A stretch of 38,511 nt of DNA from an uncultured Blautia sp. (GTDB taxonomy: Bacteria; Bacillota; Clostridia; Lachnospirales; Lachnospiraceae): NCBI GenBank assembly GCA_937900135.1, contig CALCDJ010000083.1, positions 1-38,511 of the forward strand. Reading direction: 5' to 3'. Both the position numbers and the translations under genes were made by a program. The notes under the pieces are model-generated. The model was not told the origin of the DNA and did not search any database. It saw nothing but the letters and a program-made list of their open reading frames with translations. The first letter of the stretch is position 1. Each line of letters begins with the position of its first letter. This document shows, one piece after another, positions 31,020 through 38,411 of this stretch.

Positions 31020-32102
31020 ATGCCAGCAATAGTAAGAGGTGGCGGCGGAATAAGTAGAAAATCGGACGGAGAAATATTTGAAGATTCCATACCTGCTGGA
31101 ATAACCTGTGAAACAATAAGCGTCCTTTATAATGCTATGTGGGTTGAAAATGTAAAAGTTTTTAACGGAGAAACAAGCAACAGCATTTATAAAGGCGAAG
31201 TGCTTCTGAGCGATAAAAAATCCACAGTTTCTCAGTATTCTACTAGTAGGCAAGTCAGATTTACAAAAAAAGCCTGTTCTTTTAAAACGGATATATCTAT
31301 TGCAGATATAAGAGAATTTATCGTTAAACTTGGAACATTTGTTTATGATATATCATTTGGTAAAAATTACTATGGTCTGACGAGAAAAGTTTATGTGCAA
31401 CTTTTTGATAAAAATGAAAACAGAGTTGATTTTTTTGACGATGGAAGTTCCGTAAGTTGTCATTTATTACTTGATATTCAAAATGGAGTAATCAAAGAGA
31501 TTGCTTTCGGAACAGGCAGTAGCGCGGATCATAAAGATGCAAAAACAAAATATGCCTTTTCTGTAAAAGTTAACACTGTTTCCAGAAGTATCATTGACGC
31601 AACGGCGGTGCCAGCTGATGTTAAAAAAGGAAAGATTTTCTACAACAGCAAAGGAAGACAGATAGGAACGCTTGATGGCTTACCGATTAAATACATTGGA
31701 GATATTACAATTACAGGAGGTAAGGAACCTGTAGACCATATTACGCCCTGGTCGGGATTAGCAACCTTGTATGCACATGCAGATACGGATCTTACGAGAT
31801 TTGAATCGCTTTGGGGCGGAAGTAGTGAAGCGCCAAGTTACAGTAGTGGCAGAGATGGTTTTTTAAAAATACCAACAGAGCAAATAAATAAAGTGTTTTT
31901 GGTATATCAAAATTCAAACAAAATTCCCATTTACCTAAAAGAAGAAAAAATATCGATCACATTGGTTGTCCAAACTAACAATTCTTGGATTAAAAAAATA
32001 AGGTTTGATTTTGATTACGAAACAAAAGAATTAAGTTGGGTAATTGACCAAACAAATGGACAATTTGGGCCGAATTATCAATACAGGGTATATGTATATT
32101 AA
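31020..32102 (+). CDS. Tail-fibre protein A with shared DAxAxPxDV module
   Basis: The 360-residue AT-rich protein starts MPAIVRGGGGISRKSDGE. Midway (~198-222) it carries the module DATAVPADVKKGKIFYNSKG followed by RQIGTLDG, present in three more genes downstream. Variable beta-rich regions lie on both sides, consistent with receptor contact. Its glycine stretch is coded by GGT GGC GGC GGA, not by a pure G run, so its leader is in frame, unlike the copies at 32120, 32624 and 33441. Confidence 0.75.
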   Translation: MPAIVRGGGGISRKSDGEIFEDSIPAGITCETISVLYNAMWVENVKVFNGETSNSIYKGEVLLSDKKSTVSQYSTSRQVRFTKKACSFKTDISIADIREFIVKLGTFVYDISFGKNYYGLTRKVYVQLFDKNENRVDFFDDGSSVSCHLLLDIQNGVIKEIAFGTGSSADHKDAKTKYAFSVKVNTVSRSIIDATAVPADVKKGKIFYNSKGRQIGTLDGLPIKYIGDITITGGKEPVDHITPWSGLATLYAHADTDLTRFESLWGGSSEAPSYSSGRDGFLKIPTEQINKVFLVYQNSNKIPIYLKEEKISITLVVQTNNSWIKKIRFDFDYETKELSWVIDQTNGQFGPNYQYRVYVY

Positions 32103-32119
32103 TAAAGGAGGTACACATC

Positions 32120-32607
32120 ATGCCAGCAATTATCCGCGGAATCTTCGGTGGGGGGGTAAAATCAAGGATGCTACCGCTTTACCCTCAGACGTAGCAAAAG
32201 GCAAAGTTTTTTATAATAATGATGGCAGGCAAGAGGGGACACTTGATTTACCATTTAATATAAAAACAATGATGATTACAGGTTCCGGAAGCTCCAAAAC
32301 CATGTCGTATAAAGATCAATTAGAATACAATATGTATGCCGGACGACCTGGAAGTATCCAAGGAAGACCATGTAGTTATAACACCGGTGGGAACTGGTAT
32401 TACGGCAAAGAAATAAAAGGAATAAAGCATATTTATGCCGTGAAAATAAATGGGGAACTTTTTAAAGTCCCCTCATGTGGCTATCAAACACAATATGAGT
32501 GGGGGCAGGATTCTAGCCAAGTGTTAGCGTCATTTTATCATTATTATGACACTCTCTATGTAGGGAGTTTTAGCAGAGTGGGCGAATGTATTATTTATTA
32601 CGAGTAA
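32120..32607 (+). CDS. Tail-fibre cassette 1, leader out of frame at G7
   Basis: ATG 32120 (after AAAGGAGGTACACATC) opens MPAIIRGIFG, then a run of seven G (32150-32156). Read straight, it hits TAG 32192-32194. Shifted -1 (or with one extra G), it continues GGKIKDATALPSDVAKGKVF... to 32607, the shared fibre module plus a specific C-terminal domain. The main body has no start of its own. So it is either off by phase variation, or read by frameshifting or slippage. Confidence 0.75.
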
Positions 32608-32623
32608 AAAGGAGGTACATACA

Positions 32624-33153
32624 ATGCCAGTGTTGATAAGAGGATTATTTAGTGGGGGGGGGGTAAAATTAAAGATGCAGACGCCCTTCCAGGGGACGTG
32701 AGAAGTGGGAAGGTTTTTTACAATAATCAAGGACGGCAAGAAGGAACATTAGAATCAAATCCGTGGTCTGATTTAAAAAGTATTGAGATTACAATGCCAA
32801 AAGGTGATTTGAGTTTATACAATACACCAAACAGAAACGACTGGATTACTATTGCGACAGAACATCGGGATGGTATTGCAGATTCTTATCCTATAAGCGG
32901 CAAAGTTATCAACTGGGATTATCAAACCAAAACTGCTTTGAAAGGACAAATAAAATTTGTCGAAAGATTAAAAGATACAAAAAAATATTATGTATATTCA
33001 AAAGAATTTGGGAATGTTGGTGGTGGATGGGGAATGCAAAATATCAATGGAAACCGCTGTATTTTCATTTATCATGACGGAAATTATTTGTATCTTGGGC
33101 ATTACAGCAGCAGTTATTCAGGTGAAAAATTTAGAATATGGTACAGACCATAG
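32624..33153 (+). CDS. Tail-fibre cassette 2, leader out of frame at G10
   Basis: ATG 32624 (after AAAGGAGGTACATACA) opens MPVLIRGLFS, then ten G (32654-32663). Straight reading stops at TGA 32699-32701. A -1 shift leads to KIKDADALPGDVRSGKVFYN and a ~125-residue specific domain ending at 33153 (GEKFRIWYRP). The internal GTG 32698 is not preceded by a ribosome site. Confidence 0.75.
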
Positions 33154-33169
33154 ATAAGGAGGTACACAG

Positions 33170-33427
33170 ATGTTAGTTGTATACGACAAAAAAGGCACAA
33201 TCTATTATGCCGGGACAGGTTATCCGCAGCCGGAGGGGATCCCATTTTTAAATGTGGAGGTACCAGAAGGACAGTACCTGGATGGCATAGACGTGTCACA
33301 GGAACCGCACAAGCCTATTTTTAAGGAGTATCCAAAATCAGATTTAGATATTCTGAAAGAAAAGGTTGCGGAACTGGAAGCACAGAACGCCGCACTGATC
33401 GAGGGCGTTGGAACAGCCACAGTGTAA
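33170..33427 (+). CDS. Short fibre-associated protein, 85 aa
   Basis: ATG 33170 follows AAGGAGGTACACAG. The N-terminal part is a beta-strand segment (MLVVYDKKGTIYYAGTGYPQPEG), and the C-terminal part is a coiled coil (KSDLDILKEKVAELEAQNAA) ending GVGTATV. It resembles the XkdX-like spacer proteins between fibre genes, perhaps a trimerisation or attachment piece. Confidence 0.6.
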   Translation: MLVVYDKKGTIYYAGTGYPQPEGIPFLNVEVPEGQYLDGIDVSQEPHKPIFKEYPKSDLDILKEKVAELEAQNAALIEGVGTATV

Positions 33428-33440
33428 GGAGGGACAGGCT

Positions 33441-33925
33441 ATGCCGGTTTTAATACGAGGTATTTTTAGTGGGGGGGGGGTAAAATCAAGGATGCTACCG
33501 CTTTACCCTCAGACGTAGCAAGTGGAAAAATATTTTACAACAATCAGGGACGGCAAGAGGGGACAGCAAATATCAAAAACATCAAAACAGTGACACTTAT
33601 TAAAAAGGGTTCTTCCTCTGGCTCATTATCTTCTTTTGAGTGCCTTCAATTTGATGTCGATGAAGGATGCGTAACACCTCTTTACCATCCAGGCCCATCC
33701 CTTAGTAAATATTCTCAGCAAAATATTCCAATGAATGGAATTGAAGGAATAACTGTTAATGGGAAGTACTATGATACACCGTTAAAGCTAGGAAATTACA
33801 TGGGGTTCTTACTTACGAAAGGTAGTCAGGATTTTATATTTGCTCTTAAATGCTTTGATGGTATGGCAACAATTTCCCCGCAATATTATGCAGATAGATA
33901 CAACGTAATAATCCATTATTACTGA
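33441..33925 (+). CDS. Tail-fibre cassette 3, leader out of frame at G10
   Basis: ATG 33441 opens MPVLIRGIFS, then ten G (33471-33480). Straight reading ends at TAG 33516-33518; -1 gives KIKDATALPSDVASGKIFYN and the C-terminal domain to 33925. The ~40 bases after the G run are identical to cassette 1 (TAAAATCAAGGATGCTACCG and onwards), evidence of recent exchange or duplication among the fibre genes. Confidence 0.75.
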
Positions 33926-33944
33926 TTTAAAGGAGGTACATACA

Positions 33945-34112
33945 ATGCCAAAAGAAAAACAGAAGCAACTCACACCTGAAGACTTTAAAAAAGCCGGAGA
34001 GAAGATCGCTCAGGCAAGCCAGATGGCAGAAACGGCAGAACAGAAATCCCAGGAATTATCTGTTACCGTCGATAGCATCTTAACCGAAGTGTTACCATCT
34101 TTGATGGCTTAA
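33945..34112 (+). CDS. Small helical hypothetical protein, 55 aa
   Basis: ATG 33945 follows AAAGGAGGTACATACA, the same cassette-like ribosome site as the fibre genes. The sequence (MPKEKQKQLTPEDFKKAGEK..., SQMAETAEQKSQEL) is an alpha-helical, possibly coiled-coil protein. It may be a fibre chaperone or assembly helper; not proven. Confidence 0.55.
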   Translation: MPKEKQKQLTPEDFKKAGEKIAQASQMAETAEQKSQELSVTVDSILTEVLPSLMA

Positions 34113-34136
34113 AAAATAAAAAGGAGAAAAGGAGAT

Positions 34137-34316
34137 ATGGATATGACAACATTTATCGCAAGAATGATTATGGAGCAGGCAGACAGAGGACTGGAAAAAG
34201 GACAGGACAAGTATCGTGCATACTTTGTACGCACCAAACTCTATGAAAAGTGGAGAAAAGACGTAGAAACAATCTTAACAACTGATGGATACGAGGATTG
34301 CATCGTAACCGCATGA
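34137..34316 (+). CDS. Small hypothetical protein, 59 aa
   Basis: ATG 34137 follows AAGGAG; ATG 34143 is an alternative. The helical, basic sequence (MDMTTFIARMIMEQADRG, VRTKLYEKWRKDVE) has no recognised family. A GGAGGGC-GTAACA-GCCCTCC hairpin follows before the lysis genes. Confidence 0.55.
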   Translation: MDMTTFIARMIMEQADRGLEKGQDKYRAYFVRTKLYEKWRKDVETILTTDGYEDCIVTA

Positions 34317-34342
34317 ACTAACCCACTGATGGTAGCACTTAG

Positions 34343-34362
34343 GGAGGGCGTAACAGCCCTCC
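34343..34362 (+). terminator. GC hairpin without U run, upstream of lysis genes
   Basis: GGAGGGC (34343-34349), loop GTAACA, GCCCTCC (34356-34362) is a strong 7-bp stem. No T tract follows, so it is not a classic terminator. It may stabilise the mRNA end or reduce readthrough into the lysis genes. Confidence 0.35.
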
Positions 34363-34389
34363 TGGTAAAAATAAGGAGACTAACTTAAC

Positions 34390-34698
34390 ATGGACAATCC
34401 GATTTTGAGAGCGGAACATGAAGAGTTTTGCAAACGAATGGACGACGAGCATAAAAGAATGAACCACAGGATCTCCGACCTTGAAGAAACCGTCCGTCAA
34501 ATCGGCGAACTGACTGCCAGTGTACAGAGCCTTGCGCAGAGTGTGGAGCAGATGGCGCAGAGCCAGAATCGACAGGAAGGACGTCTGGAAGAACTGGAAA
34601 GCCGGGACGGAGATACATGGCGGAAAGTAAAGTGGTATGTATTAACCCTGGCAATCGGGGCTGTTTTTGGTCTTGTGGTTGCGCAGATTGGGCTGTAG
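34390..34698 (+). CDS. XhlA family holin-associated protein
   Basis: The 102-residue protein has a long coiled coil (HKRMNHRISDLEETVRQIGE, QSLAQSVEQMAQSQNRQ) and one C-terminal membrane helix (WYVLTLAIGAVFGLVVAQIGL). This is the XhlA architecture of PBSX-type lysis cassettes. It works with the holin. Confidence 0.88.
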   Translation: MDNPILRAEHEEFCKRMDDEHKRMNHRISDLEETVRQIGELTASVQSLAQSVEQMAQSQNRQEGRLEELESRDGDTWRKVKWYVLTLAIGAVFGLVVAQIGL

Positions 34699-34708
34699 GA
34701 GGTATGTT

Positions 34709-34939
34709 ATGAGAGATAAAATCACAGCGGGAACCATTGCAAGAACCATCTGTCTTGCGCTGGCATTAATTAATCAGGTACTGGTTATGACTGGGCACAG
34801 CATTATCCCGATCGAGGACAGCACTGTAGAGGTGCTGGTGACCAATATTGCCACGATTGCAGCGGCTTTGGCTGCCTGGTGGAAAAACAACAGCTTTACA
34901 CCAAAAGCCATTGCAGCAGACAAACAGCTACATAAATAA
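34709..34939 (+). CDS. Phage holin, SPP1/XhlB type
   Basis: The 76-residue protein from ATG 34709 (after GTAGGAGGT) has two membrane helices (IARTICLALALINQVLVMTG and VLVTNIATIAAALAAWW) and a charged tail. It makes the membrane lesion for lysis and fits the SPP1 holin family. Starts further upstream overlap XhlA and are rejected. Confidence 0.88.
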   Translation: MRDKITAGTIARTICLALALINQVLVMTGHSIIPIEDSTVEVLVTNIATIAAALAAWWKNNSFTPKAIAADKQLHK

Positions 34940-34945
34940 TTTCCA

Positions 34946-34977
34946 TGGGAGGGCAAAAGGCTCTCCCTCTTTTTTAT
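34946..34977 (+). terminator. Rho-independent terminator after the holin
   Basis: GGGAG (34947-34951) pairs with CTCCC followed by TC and six T. The stem is short but the T run is clear. It precedes the endolysin gene, so it may only partly terminate. Confidence 0.5.
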
Positions 34978-34990
34978 ATGGAGGGATTCC

Positions 34991-36352
34991 ATGACAAACG
35001 AACAGAAAAAAGTTTTACGCAAAATCATCTACGCCGTGGAAACCGGCGGACAGGTATATGGTTGTCAGGATTACAACGATTTTACAGAGGCATACACCAA
35101 CAGCAGCACCGAACACGCCATCACGATCGGGGCCGGACAGTGGTACGCCACAGAAGCTCAGACCTTATTAAAGCGTATCCATGACGCTGATCCTACTTTG
35201 TGGGACAGGTTGGACACGGCAGATGTCTGGTACGATGTCCGCCATGCAGACTGGTTTACCTATAACATTTCTGAGGGTTCCGCCAAGGCAAAGACCATCG
35301 TCAAGCTGATCTCTACAAATGTTGGCATCCGATGTCAGGACGATCTGATGGATGAGCAGTTGTCCGACTACGTCCAAGAGGCTGAGAGACTTGGTGTAAC
35401 GGATCCGGCAGGACAGGCGATGTGTGCCAATTTCCGACACCAGGGCGGACAGGGTGCTGTTACCCGTATCCTTGCAAAGACAGCCAAACCATACACATTG
35501 GGGAGCCTGTATAAAGCCTGCCAGAGCGATACAGGGAATCAGGTGGGAGCATATAAGGCACGGCAGAGATTTGTATATAAGGCTCTTAAAGAGCATTTTC
35601 CGGAAGGAGATGATAATATCATGACAAAAACAGAGAAAGCCATTCAATGGATGGAAGACCTTGCCAGAGATAACAGCCACGGATATGACCAGGACAGCCG
35701 GTGGGGTGTGGATTATGACTGCTCATCTGCCGTGATAACAGCATGGGAGACTGCCGGGGTGCCGGTTAAAACCAAGGGAGCCACTTATACTGGCAATATG
35801 TACGATATCTTTATTTCTTGCGGATTTGAGGACGTGACGGCATCTGTAAACCTTTCCAATGGTTCCGGGATGGTACGTGGGGATGTCCTGTTAAATCATG
35901 TCCACCATACCGCCATGTATTGCGGCTCAGGCAAAGAGGTAGAGGCATCTATAAACGAGATGGGGACTGCACACGGGGGACAGCCTGGAGACCAGACAGG
36001 TAAGGAGATCCTGGTGCGGTCATACCGTAATTATCCATGGGACTGCGTCTTGAGGTATAAAGATTCTGGGAGCGCTGCCACAAATAGCAGCGGATCTGGT
36101 TCCGATCAGGAAAAAATGAACACAGTTGCTTATGTAGCCAGAATGTCCAAGGATACCAAGTGCTATGTGGAGCCGGGCGGCAGCCAGGCAAAGCTGTTTC
36201 CGCAGATTAAAAAGGACACGATTGTGGATGTCATGAAATATACCAAAAAGGACAGTAAGGGCAAGACCTGGTATTTTATCCGGTTGCCACATCCGACAGA
36301 AGGGTTTGTGTTTGAGTTTGTGCCAGGTGGCAGTTTCAGACATTTAAAATAG
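34991..36352 (+). CDS. Endolysin: lysozyme-like domain, Amidase_5, SH3-like tail
   Basis: The 453-residue protein has an N-terminal lysozyme/transglycosylase-like domain (IIYAVETGGQVYG..., ITIGAGQWYATEAQTLL). A phage peptidoglycan hydrolase domain (Amidase_5, ~212-355) has WGVDYDCSSAVITAW (catalytic Cys) and HHTAMYCGSG (His). A Gly/Ser linker is followed by an SH3-like wall-binding domain (~375-453). ATG 34991 follows GGAGGGATTCC. At residue 211 an internal ATG (35621) lies behind GGAAGGAG and would give the amidase-SH3 part alone. Confidence 0.9.
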   Translation: MTNEQKKVLRKIIYAVETGGQVYGCQDYNDFTEAYTNSSTEHAITIGAGQWYATEAQTLLKRIHDADPTLWDRLDTADVWYDVRHADWFTYNISEGSAKAKTIVKLISTNVGIRCQDDLMDEQLSDYVQEAERLGVTDPAGQAMCANFRHQGGQGAVTRILAKTAKPYTLGSLYKACQSDTGNQVGAYKARQRFVYKALKEHFPEGDDNIMTKTEKAIQWMEDLARDNSHGYDQDSRWGVDYDCSSAVITAWETAGVPVKTKGATYTGNMYDIFISCGFEDVTASVNLSNGSGMVRGDVLLNHVHHTAMYCGSGKEVEASINEMGTAHGGQPGDQTGKEILVRSYRNYPWDCVLRYKDSGSAATNSSGSGSDQEKMNTVAYVARMSKDTKCYVEPGGSQAKLFPQIKKDTIVDVMKYTKKDSKGKTWYFIRLPHPTEGFVFEFVPGGSFRHLK

Positions 36353-36363
36353 GTAGAGATTTC

Positions 36364-36392
36364 GAGGGTGGCTTCGGCTACCCTCTTTTTTT
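36364..36392 (+). terminator. Strong terminator of the late operon
   Basis: GAGGGTGGC pairs with GCTACCCTC around a UUCG tetraloop (36364-36385) and is followed directly by seven T (36386-36392). This is a textbook rho-independent terminator and ends the late operon after the endolysin. Confidence 0.95.
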
Positions 36393-36406
36393 ATTGCAAA
36401 AAACAC

Positions 36407-36456
36407 GACATAAATGTCATAAAACACTTGACAAAACGACATGTATGTCGTATAAT
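36407..36456 (+). promoter_or_regulatory. Consensus promoter with two GACAT-N2-ATGTC operators
   Basis: TTGACA (36428-36433), 17 bases, TATAAT (36451-36456) is a perfect sigma-A promoter. GACAT-AA-ATGTC (36407-36418) and GACAT-GT-ATGTC (36438-36449) are identical inverted repeats 31 bp apart; the second fills the spacer. A repressor bound there would shut the promoter. The Xre gene at 36948 in the same operon is the likely autoregulator. Confidence 0.85.
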
Positions 36457-36496
36457 ATAATCAAAGATAAGGAACAGAACAAAGGAGGAAATTAAA

Positions 36497-36901
36497 ATGA
36501 AAAAGTATAACTTATCCAAAATCATGAAAAGAGCATGGGAGCTGGTTAAAAAGGCAGGAGAAACAATTTCCTCCGGTTTAAAGAAAGCATGGAGGGAAGC
36601 AAAGAATATGACAAACGAAATCAAAAAAAATGTAGTAATCGAAACATTTGCATCTTACAACGTAAGAAGATATAGTAAACCTTGGGTATGCAAGATGGAA
36701 GAAAATGGAAAGTACAATTTCAAAGAAGAAATTGGAACCTACACAGCATCACACGGCGACGAAGGCGAATTAGTAGTTTACGAGCCAGTAAGTGGACAGG
36801 TTTATGGTTATGGACAGAAAGATTACAGAGGAGAATCATATATCAGATTCGCAAAATGGAACGGAACAGAATTTGTAGCTTGCGATAAGATGGGAAATTA
36901 A
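36497..36901 (+). CDS. Hypothetical protein of the separate lysogen operon, 134 aa
   Basis: ATG 36497 follows AAAGGAGG. The N-terminal part is a basic helix (KIMKRAWELVKKAGETISSG) resembling small mobile-element proteins. The C-terminal part is beta-rich (VYEPVSGQVYGYGQKDYRG). It is the first gene of the consensus promoter, so it is probably expressed from the prophage. No family is recognised; a superinfection or defence role is speculative. Confidence 0.65.
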   Translation: MKKYNLSKIMKRAWELVKKAGETISSGLKKAWREAKNMTNEIKKNVVIETFASYNVRRYSKPWVCKMEENGKYNFKEEIGTYTASHGDEGELVVYEPVSGQVYGYGQKDYRGESYIRFAKWNGTEFVACDKMGN

Positions 36902-36947
36902 TTTAATTAGCTGACCTAACGGCATGACGGGGAGAAAGAGGTATAAC

Positions 36948-37400
36948 ATGGCAGAATTAAAAGAATTAAGAAAATTTATGGGAATTACACAGAAAGAATT
37001 GGCTGACAGAGCTGGAATGAATGTCCGCCATATCCAGAGATTGGAAAGTGGGGAATCTGACATTGAGAAAATCACAACAGAGAACAGAGAATCGCTTGAA
37101 AAAGCTCTTGGAATCACTCTGGAAGAAATGAAAGAACTGAATCTTGGTATTTTTACGGAAGACGCAAAGGCATCTGTGAAAAGCGGAGATTTAACCATCA
37201 GAGATCTGCTTGATATGAATAAATACCAACAGATCAAAAAACTGAGTAAGATCGGGGTATTCCAGGGCATGTTTAGCGCCAATTATGACCGGATTCCGGA
37301 TGGGATTTTTGAAAAACTCACAGCAGAGGAGTTGGCCGGACTTGTGGATGCGATCCATGACGCCTACAGTGCCGGAAAAGCAGAAAGAGAGGCAGACTGA
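36948..37400 (+). CDS. Xre family HTH regulator
   Basis: The 150-residue protein has the Xre HTH at residues 1-56 (LRKFMGITQKELADRAGMNV and RHIQRLESGE) and a C-terminal domain with LTAEELAGLVDAIHDAYSAGKA. ATG 36948 follows GAGAAAGAGGT. It lies downstream of the promoter with GACAT-N2-ATGTC sites and probably represses it. It lacks a CI-type protease domain, so it is not the classic prophage repressor. Confidence 0.8.
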   Translation: MAELKELRKFMGITQKELADRAGMNVRHIQRLESGESDIEKITTENRESLEKALGITLEEMKELNLGIFTEDAKASVKSGDLTIRDLLDMNKYQQIKKLSKIGVFQGMFSANYDRIPDGIFEKLTAEELAGLVDAIHDAYSAGKAEREAD

Positions 37401-37413
37401 AAAGCCTGCCTCT
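37388..37413 (+). terminator. Hairpin after the Xre gene
   Basis: AGAGGCAG (37388-37395) pairs with CTGCCTCT (37406-37413) around a 10-base loop, covering the gene stop. Only a weak pyrimidine stretch follows, so termination is likely partial. Confidence 0.4.
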
Positions 37414-37428
37414 ACATCCTTTGACTTT

Positions 37429-37511
37429 CACAAAAAATGCTATTATTTCAATCCGTGTCCCATTGGATAGCTGATGGGACCAGAATACAAGCATCCATGT
37501 ATTCTGACATA
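37429..37511. repeat. Structured element copy 1
   Basis: It contains ATTATTTCAATCC, then hairpin GTCCCAT/ATGGGAC, CCAG, then hairpin AGAATACA/TGTATTCT with loop AGCATCCA, and GACATAA. Copy 2 at 37538 has the same layout with different but still pairing stems. It does not code for protein. It lies in the 270-base gap between the Xre gene and the last small gene. Confidence 0.65.
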
Positions 37512-37537
37512 AAATTTGCTTTTTTTTGTTCTTTTTT

Positions 37538-37622
37538 TACAAAAAAAGCCATTATTTCAATCCTTGCCTGCCGGTTTTGCTGGCAGAACCAGAAGTGCAA
37601 GCATCCATTGCACTCCGACATA
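37538..37622. repeat. Structured element copy 2
   Basis: It contains ATTATTTCAATCC, hairpin CTGCC/GGCAG, CCAG, hairpin AGTGCA/TGCACT with the same AGCATCCA loop (AGTGCA-AGCATCCA-T-TGCACT with one bulge), and GACATAA. Stems differ from copy 1 but pair (compensatory), while the loop and flanks are conserved. A conserved RNA or a protein-bound DNA site is likely. T-rich sequence separates it from copy 1. Confidence 0.65.
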
Positions 37623-37670
37623 ATTATGATAGAATAATTAAACACAAAAGTCAATAGGAGTGGATAAAAA

Positions 37671-37961
37671 ATGACCCAAAAGAATAAAATAACAGACTTG
37701 ATTAAAGGCGCATTAGAAGAAGAGGATTATGAATTTCGGATTAATTTTCTGGTCGCCGGTCTGATATCTGAAGAAAGCAATGATACAGAAATAAATATTT
37801 CGCAAAACAAACAATGGCTTTCTGAGATCGTTGAGTTCTGCCAGGTATATAGCGGAAATAAAGAAAAAGAAGAGTACATGCAGCACATTAATAAGACCAT
37901 ATTGGATTTTCTTCCGGTATTGGAAGAGGAATTGCTTATATTAAAACAGCCAGAGGGTTAA
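37671..37961 (+). CDS. Hypothetical acidic protein, 96 aa
   Basis: ATG 37671 follows AATAGGAGTGG. The product (MTQKNKITDLIKGALEEED..., ILDFLPVLEEELLILKQPEG) is acidic and helical, without recognised domains. It lies beyond the tandem structured elements and ends in a terminator hairpin, so it is probably an independent prophage-expressed gene. Confidence 0.6.
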   Translation: MTQKNKITDLIKGALEEEDYEFRINFLVAGLISEESNDTEINISQNKQWLSEIVEFCQVYSGNKEKEEYMQHINKTILDFLPVLEEELLILKQPEG

Positions 37962-37978
37962 TCCCCCTGGCTTTCTTT
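37948..37978 (+). terminator. Terminator after the last gene
   Basis: AGCCAG...GGG pairs with CCC...CTGGCT (37948-37972) around TTAAT-type loop bases, followed by TTCTTTT. The stem overlaps the stop of the preceding ORF. It looks like a functional rho-independent terminator. Confidence 0.7.
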
Positions 37979-37983
37979 TGGCG

Positions 37984-38012
37984 TTGACAGTTGTCTACCT
38001 TTTGTCTACAAT
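37984..38012 (+). promoter_or_regulatory. Promoter-like element with TTGTCTAC repeats
   Basis: TTGACA (37984-37989), 17 bases, TACAAT (38007-38012) scores as a promoter, but no gene clearly follows. TTGTCTAC repeats at 37991 and 38002 (11 bp apart) could instead be integrase arm-binding sites near the right phage end. Confidence 0.4.
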
Positions 38013-38068
38013 GCACAGAATTTTGTATAGTACAACATGTTATGATAAAGTATCAATAGTTTCCATGT

Positions 38069-38096
38069 ATCCTTGAAATACTGTATTTACAAGGAT
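38069..38096. other. Imperfect 28-bp palindrome, candidate attachment site
   Basis: ATCCTTGAAATAC (38069-38081) and GTATTTACAAGGAT (38083-38096) form a near-perfect inverted repeat with one unpaired A, beyond the last phage gene. Core att sites often carry such inverted arms. The left copy is outside the window, so this is unproven. Confidence 0.35.
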
Positions 38097-38121
38097 TTAT
38101 AGATATGATATGTTATGTTAA

Positions 38122-38352
38122 GATATAGCAAAGCAAACCGCATTAATTTACGGTGCACGTCGAGACTGTGGTGTTGCTACAAAGGAAGAATATGTAGAAA
38201 TCCTTGAATTTACGCACTTTGTGGAGTTTTTCAGTTTCAAAAAAATAGGCGAAAATCACAAAGAAAAGAGCCTTGTGAAGAAAGTAACCGTTGTTGTTGC
38301 ATTAGACCTCGGTACGGGGAACACAAAGAATTCTGAATATGAAAATGAATAG
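38122..38352 (+). pseudogene. Open frame without start, possible host gene remnant
   Basis: After TAA 38119-38121 the frame is open for 76 codons (IAKQTALIYGARRDCGVATK..., VVVALDLGTGNTKNSEYENE) to TAG 38350. It has no ATG near its 5' end and no ribosome site, so it may be the 3' part of a host gene cut by the integration, or noise. The DLGTGNTK string recalls actin-like ATPases but at the wrong end. Confidence 0.3.
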
Positions 38353-38377
38353 AGAGCTATCAGATAATTGATAGATG

Positions 38378-38411
38378 ATAGGGATACTTGTTAAAAGCGG
38401 GTGTCCCTATT
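38378..38411 (+). terminator. Terminator-like hairpin near the right edge
   Basis: ATAGGGATAC pairs with GTGTCCCTAT (one G.T) around 13 bases, followed by TTCTTACTT. It may end the remnant gene upstream. The final ~100 bases show no other feature. Confidence 0.45.

Noticed and set aside
37445..37563. CRISPR array from the two ATTTCAATCC copies
   Set aside because: Only two copies 109 bases apart, each within a longer conserved structured unit; no regular spacers or cas genes.
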